In this document: in pieces, positions 7,595 through 15,640 of the stretch
Layout: each line of letters starts with the position of its first letter
Numbering within the stretch: position 1 is the first letter of the stretch
Assembly: GCF_001425005.1 (NCBI RefSeq)
Contig: NZ_LMDB01000012.1
Span: 521,737 to 585,736, forward strand
DNA length: 64,000 bases
Origin: Duganella sp. Root336D2
GTDB lineage: Bacteria > Pseudomonadota > Gammaproteobacteria > Burkholderiales > Burkholderiaceae_D
Reading direction: 5' to 3'
Translations under genes and position numbers: made by a program
The notes under the pieces: model-generated
The model's database searches: none
What the model was told of the DNA's origin: nothing
The model's input: the letters and a program-made list of their open reading frames with translations, nothing else

Positions 7595-9282
7595 CGGGCA
7601 GCTCCTTCTTTAATAAGCGGTAAGCGTAACTCAAACTGCGCACCGCCGCCGTCCAGGTTGCGGGTCGACAGGCTGCCGTTCATTGCCTGCACGATCGAGG
7701 AGGAGATCGCCAGCCCCAGCCCCAGTCCTTGCCCGGCAGGCTTGGTGGTGAAGAAGGGCTCGAACAGGTGCGCCGCCACTTCCTGCGGGATGCCCGGGCC
7801 GCTGTCGCTGATGCGTGCGACGCCTTCGGCACCTTCGCGCGACAGCACGATGGAGACACGCGGCTGCGGCGTTCCCTCGACCGCATCCAGGGCATTGCGC
7901 AATATGTTAATCAGCACTTGTTCGATGCGCACCGTATCGCCTGCCACCACCAGCGGCTCCGCGCCGGTCTCGATCTCCATCGCCACATTGCGACGCTTGC
8001 TCTCGCTCTCGAGCAGGAAAGTAGAGCTGCGTACTGCGCGCGCGAAGTCCACCGGGCCTATGGTGTCGTCCTTGCGCGCAAAACCTTTCAGCTGGCTGAT
8101 GATGGCTCCCATGCGGGCACTGGCATCGCCGATGTGTCCAAGGTTGCTGGCCGCCTGTTCCGGTTGGCCGCGGGCGAGGAAAGTACGGGCGTTGTCGGCA
8201 AAGGCACGGATTGCCGCCAGCGGCTGGTTCAGTTCATGTGTCACGCCGGCAGCCATCTGGCCCAGCATGGCCAGTTTGCCGGCTTGCACCAGTTCATTCT
8301 GGGTCGTGCGCAGGATGCGGTTGGTTTCGCTCAGTTGCTGCGTGCGCTGGGCGATGCGCGACTCCAGTTCGCGGTCGAAGGCCATGCGCTCTTCGCGCCG
8401 GCGGCGGCGCTGGTGCATGGCCCAATACGAGACGGCGCCGCAAGCCAGCAGCAGGGCGGTTGCCAGCGCCCAGTTGATGCCGCTGCGTACCACGCGCAAC
8501 TGGCTTGGGAAAATCATCAGCTGCCAGCCCAGGCGCCCGACTTCCTGCGTGACGCGCGGGCCGGGATTACGCGCCAAGGGCGTGACTTCGCGGCCGATGT
8601 ATTGCTGCGTGCTGGCCAGCTCCGCCAGGGCGTCGGGCCGCAAGGGCGTCAGGCTGTGATAGCGCCAGTTCGGTCGATTACTGAGGAAGATGACGCCGTG
8701 GCGGTCGGCCAGGACGATCGGGTCTTCGCTGCTGTTCCAGTTGCGTTCCAGCTCGGCGAGGCTGATCTTCACGGCGATCACGCCTGCGATCTCGCCATGC
8801 CGCTTTACAGGTTGCGCGATGAAGTAGCCCGCTTCGCTGGTGCTGGTACCGATGCCGTAGAAGCGGCCAGCCTTGCCGTTCAGCGCAGCCTGGAAATAAG
8901 GGCGGTAGGAGAAAATCTTGCCGGCGAAGCCGAGCGGCTGGTCCCAGTTGCTGGCGCCCAAGGTCAGGCCGTTGCGGTCCATCAGGTAAAGCGCGCCGAC
9001 CTTGGCCTGCTGCTGGATGGTTTGCAGCGTCTCATTCAGGCGGGCGATGACTTCCGGATTCTTCGGAGCGGCGAGGGCGTTGGTCAGGTCGGGCTGCTGC
9101 GCCAGGACAAAGGGGAGGGTTTCAAAACGCTCCAGCACCGACTGCAGTTCCGGCGCCATGAGTTGCAGCTGGCGCTGGCCTTGCGCCAGCTGTTCATTGC
9201 CGGCGCGGTAGGCGCCAAGGATATAGGCGGCCACGATGATCGCGGCCGCCGGTAACAGCAACAGAATAAAAGGTTTGCGCAT
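7591..9282 (-). CDS. dctB: DctB-type membrane sensor histidine kinase
   Basis: This 563-residue kinase has a membrane segment at once after the start (MRKPFILLLLPAAAIIVAAY), a periplasmic PDC/Cache-type sensor region of about 240 residues, a second membrane segment (INWALATALLLACGAVSYWA) and a cytoplasmic kinase core. The phosphorylated histidine is in GVTHELNQPLAAIRAFADNA; the ATPase domain shows NILRNALDA and GLGLGLAIS. The frame is open further upstream, but that would run into the ABC ATPase gene; the ATG at 9282, 10 bp after its stop, is the sensible start. In known DctB proteins the sensor binds C4-dicarboxylates; here the linked importer suggests a different or wider ligand. Confidence 0.87.
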   Translation of the reverse strand: MRKPFILLLLPAAAIIVAAYILGAYRAGNEQLAQGQRQLQLMAPELQSVLERFETLPFVLAQQPDLTNALAAPKNPEVIARLNETLQTIQQQAKVGALYLMDRNGLTLGASNWDQPLGFAGKIFSYRPYFQAALNGKAGRFYGIGTSTSEAGYFIAQPVKRHGEIAGVIAVKISLAELERNWNSSEDPIVLADRHGVIFLSNRPNWRYHSLTPLRPDALAELASTQQYIGREVTPLARNPGPRVTQEVGRLGWQLMIFPSQLRVVRSGINWALATALLLACGAVSYWAMHQRRRRREERMAFDRELESRIAQRTQQLSETNRILRTTQNELVQAGKLAMLGQMAAGVTHELNQPLAAIRAFADNARTFLARGQPEQAASNLGHIGDASARMGAIISQLKGFARKDDTIGPVDFARAVRSSTFLLESESKRRNVAMEIETGAEPLVVAGDTVRIEQVLINILRNALDAVEGTPQPRVSIVLSREGAEGVARISDSGPGIPQEVAAHLFEPFFTTKPAGQGLGLGLAISSSIVQAMNGSLSTRNLDGGGAQFELRLPLIKEGAAR

Positions 9283-9292
9283 AAGCGCAATT

Positions 9293-10090
9293 TTAGTCCA
9301 CTGCGGCCATGCGCAGTTCGTCGCTGTGGTGACGCTGCTGTTCTTCCATGACCAGCGCGCCCAGTTCACGTTTGAGGGCGTTGAAGTCTGCCGACGCCGG
9401 ATCACGCAAGCGCGGCAGTTCCACGATCATGTCGCGCTTGACAGTGCCCGGGCGGTAGGTCATGACCACGATGCGGTCGGCCAGGTAGATCGCCTCTTCG
9501 ATACTGTGGGTAACGAAGATGATGGTCTTTTTCAGTTCCGACCAGATGCGCAGCAGTTCGTCCTGCAGGTTGCGGCGGGTCAGGGCGTCCAGTGCGCCGA
9601 ACGGCTCGTCCATCAGCATGATCGGCGAGTCCAGTGCCAGCACGCGCGCAATGGCTACACGCTGGCGCATGCCGCCGGACAGGTCTTTCGGATAGCGGTT
9701 GCGGAAGTCGGACAGCGACAGCATGGACAGCAGCTGGTCCACGCGCTGCTTGATTTCCGCTTGTGCCATGCCTTTGACCTCCAGGCCGAAGGCGATGTTC
9801 TTCTCCACCGTCATCCATGGGAACAGTGCGTATTCCTGGAACACCATGCCGCGCTCAGGACCAGGACCGGTGATCAACTGGCCGTCGGCGGTGATCTCGC
9901 CGCTGGATGGCAGCGAGAAACCTGCAATGGCGTTCAGCAGGGTGGACTTGCCGCAGCCCGAAGGCCCCAGCAGGCAGACGAACTGGCCTTGCGGGATCTG
10001 CAGGTTGATGTCGCGCAGCGCCACCACTTCGCGGTTGTCGGTCTTGAATACCTTGTTGACGCCTTTGACGTCGATATGGGTTGCGCTCAT
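9293..10090 (-). CDS. ABC transporter ATPase, nitrate/sulfonate/taurine type
   Basis: This 265-residue ATPase powers import with the permease and binding protein encoded upstream. It shows Walker A GPSGCGKST, the Q-loop region, the ABC signature LSGGMRQRVAIARVLA, Walker B IMLMDEPFGALDALT and the switch histidine in IIFVTHSIEEAIYLADRIVV. It is close in layout to SsuB, TauB and NrtD proteins, which makes the family clear but not the substrate. It begins one base after the permease stop and ends 10 bp before dctB, so all five genes look co-transcribed. Confidence 0.88.
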   Translation of the reverse strand: MSATHIDVKGVNKVFKTDNREVVALRDINLQIPQGQFVCLLGPSGCGKSTLLNAIAGFSLPSSGEITADGQLITGPGPERGMVFQEYALFPWMTVEKNIAFGLEVKGMAQAEIKQRVDQLLSMLSLSDFRNRYPKDLSGGMRQRVAIARVLALDSPIMLMDEPFGALDALTRRNLQDELLRIWSELKKTIIFVTHSIEEAIYLADRIVVMTYRPGTVKRDMIVELPRLRDPASADFNALKRELGALVMEEQQRHHSDELRMAAVD

Positions 10091-10091
10091 C

Positions 10092-10913
10092 TCAGTTCTC
10101 CAGGCCGCGGTGCCAGCGCAGCAGGTGGTTATTCAGTTTGTTCATGCCGATGTCGATCGCCAGGCCAAGCAGGCCGATGCTGATCATGCCGGCGATGATC
10201 TTGTCCGACCAGAAGTACTCGCGTGCTTCCAGGATGCGGAAACCGAGGCCATTGTTCACGGCGATCATCTCGGAAACGATGACCACGATGAAGGCGGTAC
10301 CGATGCCGATGCGTACGCCGGACAGGATGTAAGGAACGGCTGCCGGCAGCATTACGCGGACGAACATGGTGCTCTGGCTGACGCCCAGGTTGCGGGCGGC
10401 GCGGATGTAAATGCCGTCAACGTGGCGCACGCCGGCAATGGTGTTCATCAGCACCGGGAAGAAGGCCCCCAGCGCAATCAGGAACACGGCTGGCGCGTTG
10501 CCCAGGCCGAACCACAGGATCGCCAGTGGGATATAGGCGATAGGTGGAATCGGGCGCAGTACCTGCAGCAGGGGATTGAGCCAATCGTACATGCGCTTGC
10601 TCGAACCCATGACCAGCCCGAAAGGCAGGGCCAGGCCGGCGCCGACGGCGAAGCCGACCAGCACCCGGTACATGCTGCTGATGGTGTCGCCAATCAGTTC
10701 GCCGGAAAATGCCCAAGCGAGCCAGGAGCTCGCGGCGGGGTCATAGGCTTGCAGCGGCAGCAGGTATTCCACCCACTTCGTCACTACCGCCCACGGGGAG
10801 GGCAGTACTTGCGGATTGATCCACTCCAGCGAAGCGCTGGCCTGCCACAGGGCAATCACCAGCGCGGGCACCACGGAGCCCGTTGCGATCTGGCGCAAAT
10901 TCAGTTTTGCCAT
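10092..10913 (-). CDS. ABC transporter permease, SsuC/TauC-like
   Basis: This 273-residue inner-membrane permease has about six hydrophobic segments and the typical cytoplasmic EAA-type loop (IYIRAARNLGVSQSTMFVRV, then MLPAAVPYILSGVRIGIG). The segment ISEMIAVNNGLGF-like (VSEMIAVNNGLGFRILEARE) is characteristic of the nitrate/sulfonate/taurine permease group. It lies 13 bp after the binding-protein gene. A homodimer would form the channel with two copies of the adjacent ATPase. The substrate cannot be inferred from the permease alone. Confidence 0.87.
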   Translation of the reverse strand: MAKLNLRQIATGSVVPALVIALWQASASLEWINPQVLPSPWAVVTKWVEYLLPLQAYDPAASSWLAWAFSGELIGDTISSMYRVLVGFAVGAGLALPFGLVMGSSKRMYDWLNPLLQVLRPIPPIAYIPLAILWFGLGNAPAVFLIALGAFFPVLMNTIAGVRHVDGIYIRAARNLGVSQSTMFVRVMLPAAVPYILSGVRIGIGTAFIVVIVSEMIAVNNGLGFRILEAREYFWSDKIIAGMISIGLLGLAIDIGMNKLNNHLLRWHRGLEN

Positions 10914-10926
10914 GATATGCCTCGCC

Positions 10927-11895
10927 TTACTTGATGTTCAGGCTTTTCTTCGCTTCGTCCAGCAGGTCGGTCTTGACCCATTCGGAAGCTACCGGTGCCT
11001 TGCGCATTTTTCCCACGCCGGTCTTGTTCATCACATCGGTGGTGACCTGGATATGCTGCGGCGAAATGTCGTAGGTGTACGGCGAATTGGCGATCGCGTC
11101 CTGGAAGTCGTCGGAAGTGATCTGGCCTTTGAAGATTACGTTGCGCACGTATTTTTCAGCGGTCGGCTTGTCGTCGATGAAGGTCTTGGTGGCCTGCACG
11201 AAGCAGTTCATGAACTTGGCGGCGGTGGCACGGCGGGTGGTGTAGAACTTCTCGCTCATGACCATGGTGCGCACTGGCTCGCCGATCGGGGTGTCATATG
11301 GCTTCATGACTTCCATGCCGAAGCCCTTGTTAATGGCTTGCGAGGATTGCGGCTCCGATTGCATGATTGCGTCCAGGTTCTTGCCGAGCAGCGCCTGGTT
11401 CAGGTCCGCGAAGGCCAGGAACACCAGTTGCACGTCCTTGCCCGGTTGGTCGGAGAAGGTCAGGCCGGCTTGCGCCAGTTCGGCTGCCAGCAGCACTTCA
11501 TGGATGCCGCCGCGGGTCACGCCGACTTTCTTGCCCTTCAAATCCTTGATTGCCTTGATGCCGCTGTCGGGGCGCGCGACCAGGCGCGCGCCACCTTTGG
11601 CGAAACCGGCGACGACATAAATCGGGGCGCCATTGGCGCGGCCCTGGATGGCAGCTTCCGACGCGGTGGCGCCGACATCGAGCTCACCGGCCAGGATGGC
11701 CTGCATCACGTCCGGGCCTTTGGCGAAGACGTGTTCTTCGACCTTGATGCCGCACTTGGGTGCGATTTCCTTGATATACGAGACGGCGCCGTAGTGCGCG
11801 AATTTCAGGTTGCCGAGGCGGACGACTTCCTGGGCGTTGGCGGCGGAAGCGAAGGCTGCGGCCACGAAGAGGGGTGCGAGTTTAAGCTTGGTCAT
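10927..11895 (-). CDS. Periplasmic binding protein of NMT1/SsuA-like ABC importer
   Basis: This 322-residue protein begins with a Sec signal peptide (MTKLKLAPLFVAAAFASAANA), followed by EVVRLGNLKFAHYGAVSYIK and the LAGELDVGATASEAAIQGRA segment typical of the NMT1/THI5-like binding proteins for nitrate, sulfonates, taurine or aromatic acids. The start at 11895 is chosen because AGGAGA lies just before it. It heads an operon with permease, ATPase, DctB-like kinase and DctD-like regulator. A sigma-54 promoter match lies about 40 bp upstream of the start codon, so synthesis is probably induced by the operon's own two-component system. The ligand is unknown. Confidence 0.87.
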   Translation of the reverse strand: MTKLKLAPLFVAAAFASAANAQEVVRLGNLKFAHYGAVSYIKEIAPKCGIKVEEHVFAKGPDVMQAILAGELDVGATASEAAIQGRANGAPIYVVAGFAKGGARLVARPDSGIKAIKDLKGKKVGVTRGGIHEVLLAAELAQAGLTFSDQPGKDVQLVFLAFADLNQALLGKNLDAIMQSEPQSSQAINKGFGMEVMKPYDTPIGEPVRTMVMSEKFYTTRRATAAKFMNCFVQATKTFIDDKPTAEKYVRNVIFKGQITSDDFQDAIANSPYTYDISPQHIQVTTDVMNKTGVGKMRKAPVASEWVKTDLLDEAKKSLNIK

Positions 11896-11933
11896 GCTGG
11901 TCTCCTGGGTAAGGGGTGTTCTGACCAGCAATT

Positions 11934-11949
11934 AGCAGCTTCCATGCCA
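11934..11949 (-). promoter_or_regulatory. Sigma-54 promoter of the ABC/DctBD operon
   Basis: On the minus strand TGGCATGGAAGCTGCT fits the consensus TGGCAY-N5-TTGCW with a single mismatch, keeping the GG and GC dinucleotides at the required spacing. It lies 39 bp upstream of the binding-protein ATG. The operon itself encodes a GAFTGA-type activator, which makes the match credible. Confidence 0.7.
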
Positions 11950-12051
11950 GAATCTTGGAATGCGGCAAGTGCTTGATTTTATTGAGGTGCGCCGCCTGGC
12001 GAGCGGAACGTCCGGGCCCGCGATGGCGGGATTCCGGAATTCCAGCCGCGC

Positions 12052-12077
12052 TTTGTGCGGATTTTCGCCGCCGCAAA
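12052..12077 (-). promoter_or_regulatory. Candidate activator binding site (weak)
   Basis: An imperfect dyad, TTTGTGCGG facing CCGCCGCAAA, lies about 110 bp upstream of the sigma-54 promoter, a usual distance for an enhancer. DctD sites described elsewhere also contain GTGCGGA-type half sites. The symmetry is poor, so this is a suggestion only. Confidence 0.25.
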
Positions 12078-12092
12078 TCGGCAGCGACAGGA

Positions 12093-12117
12093 ATAAAAAA
12101 GCCCGCCGGAGCGGGCT
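12093..12117 (-). terminator. Terminator of the POT transporter gene
   Basis: On the minus strand AGCCCGC, a four-base loop and GCGGGCT are followed by TTTTTTATT, a strong intrinsic terminator just past the transporter stop at 12126. Confidence 0.85.
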
Positions 12118-12125
12118 GGATTGGC

Positions 12126-13754
12126 TCAGGCCTTCTGCGGTTCCGGCGTGGTGCCGTAGCAGACTTGCGGTTCCGGCTCCTTGCGGTAGAAGTCCACCAT
12201 CTTGTAGCGCATCGCGTACAGCGCGAAGCAGCCTGCCACCAGCGCGGCGAAGGCGGCGAAGAAGTACATCTGGAACGCCATCACGGAGAAGCCGGTGGTC
12301 TTGATATAGGCCGATACGGCGTCGTTCTTCACGCCAGCATTCAGGATCAGCACCCACAGGTTGCCAACCGTGACCGCCAGGTACCACAGTGCCATGATCA
12401 CGCCCTTCATTGACGAAGGTGCCTGGGAATAGGCGAATTCGAGGCCAGTGGCGGATACCAGCACCTCGCCGAAGGTCAGCAGCGCATATGGCAGGATCTG
12501 CCACGCCATCGAAACTGGTGTGCCGCCATCCATCACCACTTGCAGCGTGCCGATCACCACCCAGGCCAGCGCCGAAACCAGGATGCCGGTGCCCATGCGG
12601 CGCAGCGGCGTCGGTTCGATGCCCAGCTTGCGAAGCAGCGGGAACAGGGCGATGTTGTTGAACGGGATCAGCAGCATCACCAGCAGCGGGTTCAGTGCCT
12701 GCATTTGCGCCGGCACGAAGGAGAACGACCAGCCCAGGAATTCATAGGTTGGATGCACCATGTCGTTGGCCTGTACGATCCAGGTCGAAGCCTTCTGGTC
12801 GAACAGGGACCAGAATGGGGTCACCATTGCGAACACGATGAAGATGCGCAGCACGGCACGCACGCCGTCCACCGCCTGGTCGCTATGCTTGCCGCGCGCG
12901 CGTTCAAGCTGCATCGAGGTGCCGATGCCGCCGAACGCCATCACCAGCACCAGGGCCGTACATGCCGCGATGACGAAGCCCCACGATGGGGTCATGGCCA
13001 GCGATACCAGGGCAGCGCCCACGCCGATCAATGCCACGGTCAGGCCTGGGCGGGATTGACCAGGCGCGGCCGACATCAGTGCGGTTCTGGCGACGCGGGT
13101 AAACGATTCCTCGCTAGGCTCCGAGGGCGGTACGTGGATGTACTTCCCGCGCCCGAGCCAGAACACGATGGTAGCGATGAACATCAGGATGCCCGGGATG
13201 CCGAATGCCACTGCAGGCCCGAAGTCCTTCAGGAAGATCGGCATCAGCAGGGAGGCGAAGAAGGAACCGAAGTTGATGCTCCAGTAGAAGGCGTCGAACA
13301 CCACTTTGGCCTTCTTCTTGTTGGTCTGGTCAAATTGGTCGCCGACGAAGGAAACCACCAGCGGCTTGATGCCGCCCGAGCCAAACGCAATCAGGAACAG
13401 GCCAAAGTAGAAGCCATTGAGGTTGCTCTCAAACAGGGCAAGGCAGGCATGCCCGGCGCAGTAGATCAGCGAAAACCAGAATACCGTGTTGTATTTGCCG
13501 AAGAAGCGGTCCGACAGCCAGCCGCCCAGCAGCGGGAAGAAATACACGCCGATCACGAAAGTATGGAATACGTGCTTTGCTTCGCTGGCGCGGTGCTCGG
13601 ACGGGATGAACAGCAGCAGGGTGCTGATCAGGAACGGCACCAGGATATTGCGCATGCCATAAAAACTGAAACGTTCGCAGGCTTCGTTGGTGATGATATA
13701 CGGGATTTGCCTGGGCATCGGCCCGTTACCCTGTTCCAGTTCTTGCGTCGACAT
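12126..13754 (-). CDS. POT/PTR family proton-coupled peptide transporter
   Basis: This 542-residue membrane protein has about 12-14 hydrophobic helices. It carries two PTR2 signatures: GGWLSDRFFGKYNTVFW after helix 2 and FYWSINFGSFFASLL further on, plus the N-terminal ERFSFYGMR motif (ExxER-like) that couples protons in this family. Known members import di- and tripeptides. It is divergent from the GH13 alpha-glucosidase, and the 195-bp gap contains two TGTAG-N5-CTACA-like palindromes, so it may share the sugar regulon; a non-peptide substrate is then possible. Confidence 0.85.
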   Translation of the reverse strand: MSTQELEQGNGPMPRQIPYIITNEACERFSFYGMRNILVPFLISTLLLFIPSEHRASEAKHVFHTFVIGVYFFPLLGGWLSDRFFGKYNTVFWFSLIYCAGHACLALFESNLNGFYFGLFLIAFGSGGIKPLVVSFVGDQFDQTNKKKAKVVFDAFYWSINFGSFFASLLMPIFLKDFGPAVAFGIPGILMFIATIVFWLGRGKYIHVPPSEPSEESFTRVARTALMSAAPGQSRPGLTVALIGVGAALVSLAMTPSWGFVIAACTALVLVMAFGGIGTSMQLERARGKHSDQAVDGVRAVLRIFIVFAMVTPFWSLFDQKASTWIVQANDMVHPTYEFLGWSFSFVPAQMQALNPLLVMLLIPFNNIALFPLLRKLGIEPTPLRRMGTGILVSALAWVVIGTLQVVMDGGTPVSMAWQILPYALLTFGEVLVSATGLEFAYSQAPSSMKGVIMALWYLAVTVGNLWVLILNAGVKNDAVSAYIKTTGFSVMAFQMYFFAAFAALVAGCFALYAMRYKMVDFYRKEPEPQVCYGTTPEPQKA

Positions 13755-13829
13755 GAAGTCTCCCGATTCGAATAATGGCCGCGATGCTATGCGAACCCAC
13801 CTGCGTTGGCAACTACTGGTTTCACTTAT

Positions 13830-13846
13830 ATGTAGTTTGGCTACAT
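13830..13846 (+). promoter_or_regulatory. Operator palindrome ATGTAG-N5-CTACAT
   Basis: ATGTAGTTTGGCTACAT is a perfect dyad with six-base arms in the divergent region between the POT transporter and the GH13 gene. The same core occurs at 6066-6080 before the pullulanase. Confidence 0.65.
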
Positions 13847-13906
13847 CAAAAACACTAAGTTGTTGATTTTTAAGGATTCATAGTATTTGAACTTCCCCCA
13901 CCCATG

Positions 13907-13923
13907 ATGTATATTATCTACAT
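13907..13923 (+). promoter_or_regulatory. Second operator, ATGTAN7TACAT type
   Basis: ATGTATATTATCTACAT has five-base perfect arms and the same 17-bp geometry as the site at 13830. Its centre is 77 bp from the first and 34 bp before the alpha-glucosidase ATG, a position suited to repression. Confidence 0.55.
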
Positions 13924-13948
13924 AGTCGTTTTTTACGGGATTAGGAAT

Positions 13949-15556
13949 ATGAGCACACCTTGGTGGAAAGAAGCAATCATTTATCAGGTCTATCCGCGCA
14001 GTTACCTCGACACCGACGGTGACGGCATCGGCGACCTGAATGGCATCTCCGATCGCCTCGATTACATCGCCAAGCTGGGTGTGGACATCATCTGGATCTC
14101 TCCATTCTTCAAATCCCCGATGCGCGATTTCGGCTACGACGTCGCCGATTACTGCGACGTCGATCCGATGTTCGGCACCTTGGCCGACTTCGACCGCATG
14201 ATTGCCAAGGCCCACGGCCTGGGCCTGAAGATCATGATCGACCAGGTCATGTCCCACACTTCCGAAGACCACCCATGGTTCAAAGAGAGCCGTTCTTCGC
14301 GCGACAATCCTAAATCCGACTGGTATGTCTGGGCCGATCCGCTGCCGGACGGGAATCCGCCTAACAACTGGCTGTCGGTTTTCGGTGGCTCGTCGTGGCA
14401 GTGGGATTCGCGCCGCAAGCAGTACTACATGCACAACTTCCTCGTCAGCCAGCCGGACCTGAACTTCCACCACCCGGACGTGCAGCAGGCCCACATTGAC
14501 GCGCTGCGCTTCTGGCTGGAGCGCGGCGTCGACGGCGTGCGCATGGATGCCTGTAACTTCCACTTCCATGACCGCCAGTTGCGCAGCAACCCGCCGGCCC
14601 TCGTGCGCGACACCTCCACCGTGAGCGACGCCAATCCCTACGGCATGCAGGCGCACATCCACGATAAGAGCCAGCCTGAAAACGTGGCCTTCCTCGAAAA
14701 GCTGCGCGTGCTGCTGGATGAATACGGCGCGGTGGCGATCGGCGAAGTGGGCGCCGACGATTCGCTGGCCGTCATGGCTGAATACACCGCCGGCGGCAAC
14801 AAGCTGCACATGGCTTACAGCTTCAACCTGCTGACCGCAGACAGCAGTGCGGGCCACATCCGCAAGCAGGTGGAAGACTTCAAGGCGCGCGTCAAGGACG
14901 GCCAGCCATCCTGGTCGGTCGGCAACCATGATGCGGTGCGCGTGGTGACGCGCTGGAAGGGCATGAGCAACCAGGCGGCGTTCGCCAAGCTGGTGCTGGC
15001 CATGCAGTTGTCGCTGAAAGGCACTCCTTGCCTTTACCAGGGGGATGAGCTGGCGTTCAGCGAGGCCGATGTGCCTTATGAGCTGATCCAGGATCCCTAC
15101 GGCAAGACCTTCTGGCCCGAGTTCAAGGGCCGCGACGGCTGCCGTACGCCGATTGCCTGGACTGCCGGTGCGCATGGCGGCTTCACTTCCGGCACACCGT
15201 GGCTGCCGGTGGCCGAGGAGCACAAGGCCATTGCCGCCTCGCTCCAGGAAGAGGACCCGAATTCGCCGCTGAACTTTGCGCGCCGCATGATCGCCTGGCG
15301 CAAAACCATGCCGCAGCTGACGCGCGGCGACATTGTGTTCTACGACGCGCCGGAGCCGGTACTGGCGCTGCGGCGCGACCTGGAAGGTGAACGCAGCGTG
15401 ATCGCGGTGTTCAACCTGGGAGCCGCGCCGGTGAACTTCCAGCTGCCGGCGGCCCAAGGGGCGCAGAAGCTGGAGCAGCCTGGTTTGCCGGGCGAAGTGC
15501 TGGACGGCGAGGTCCAATTGTCAGGCTATGGCGCGTGGTTCGGCTACGCAGTATAA
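13949..15556 (+). CDS. Cytoplasmic alpha-glucosidase, GH13 oligo-1,6-glucosidase group
   Basis: This 535-residue enzyme has no signal peptide and probably releases glucose from imported malto- or isomalto-oligosaccharides. It starts MSTPWWKEAIIYQVYPRSYL, typical of the family. The open frame extends 45 bases further, into the operator palindrome, so the ATG at 13949 is preferred. The catalytic barrel shows DQVMSH (region I), GVRMDACN with the nucleophile Asp (region II), AIGEVG with the acid/base Glu (region III) and VGNHDAVR (region IV). A glucokinase-regulator fusion gene follows after a terminator, so the product glucose can be phosphorylated at once. Confidence 0.9.
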   Translation: MSTPWWKEAIIYQVYPRSYLDTDGDGIGDLNGISDRLDYIAKLGVDIIWISPFFKSPMRDFGYDVADYCDVDPMFGTLADFDRMIAKAHGLGLKIMIDQVMSHTSEDHPWFKESRSSRDNPKSDWYVWADPLPDGNPPNNWLSVFGGSSWQWDSRRKQYYMHNFLVSQPDLNFHHPDVQQAHIDALRFWLERGVDGVRMDACNFHFHDRQLRSNPPALVRDTSTVSDANPYGMQAHIHDKSQPENVAFLEKLRVLLDEYGAVAIGEVGADDSLAVMAEYTAGGNKLHMAYSFNLLTADSSAGHIRKQVEDFKARVKDGQPSWSVGNHDAVRVVTRWKGMSNQAAFAKLVLAMQLSLKGTPCLYQGDELAFSEADVPYELIQDPYGKTFWPEFKGRDGCRTPIAWTAGAHGGFTSGTPWLPVAEEHKAIAASLQEEDPNSPLNFARRMIAWRKTMPQLTRGDIVFYDAPEPVLALRRDLEGERSVIAVFNLGAAPVNFQLPAAQGAQKLEQPGLPGEVLDGEVQLSGYGAWFGYAV

Positions 15557-15563
15557 ATATAAG

Positions 15564-15594
15564 AGGCCCCGTCTACGCACGGGGCCTTGTTTTT
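15564..15594 (+). terminator. Terminator after alpha-glucosidase
   Basis: AGGCCCCGT and ACGGGGCCT form a nine-base stem with a six-base loop followed by TGTTTTT, 7 bp after the GH13 stop. Confidence 0.85.
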
Positions 15595-15640
15595 CGGGTA
15601 TCCTCCCGCCTTTAAGGCATTATCTAATACTTAAAAGACA

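Noticed and set aside
13841..15517. A 558-residue minus-strand frame over the alpha-glucosidase
   Set aside because: All four GH13 catalytic regions are on the plus strand; the minus frame has no recognisable domain and would cross the operator sites.
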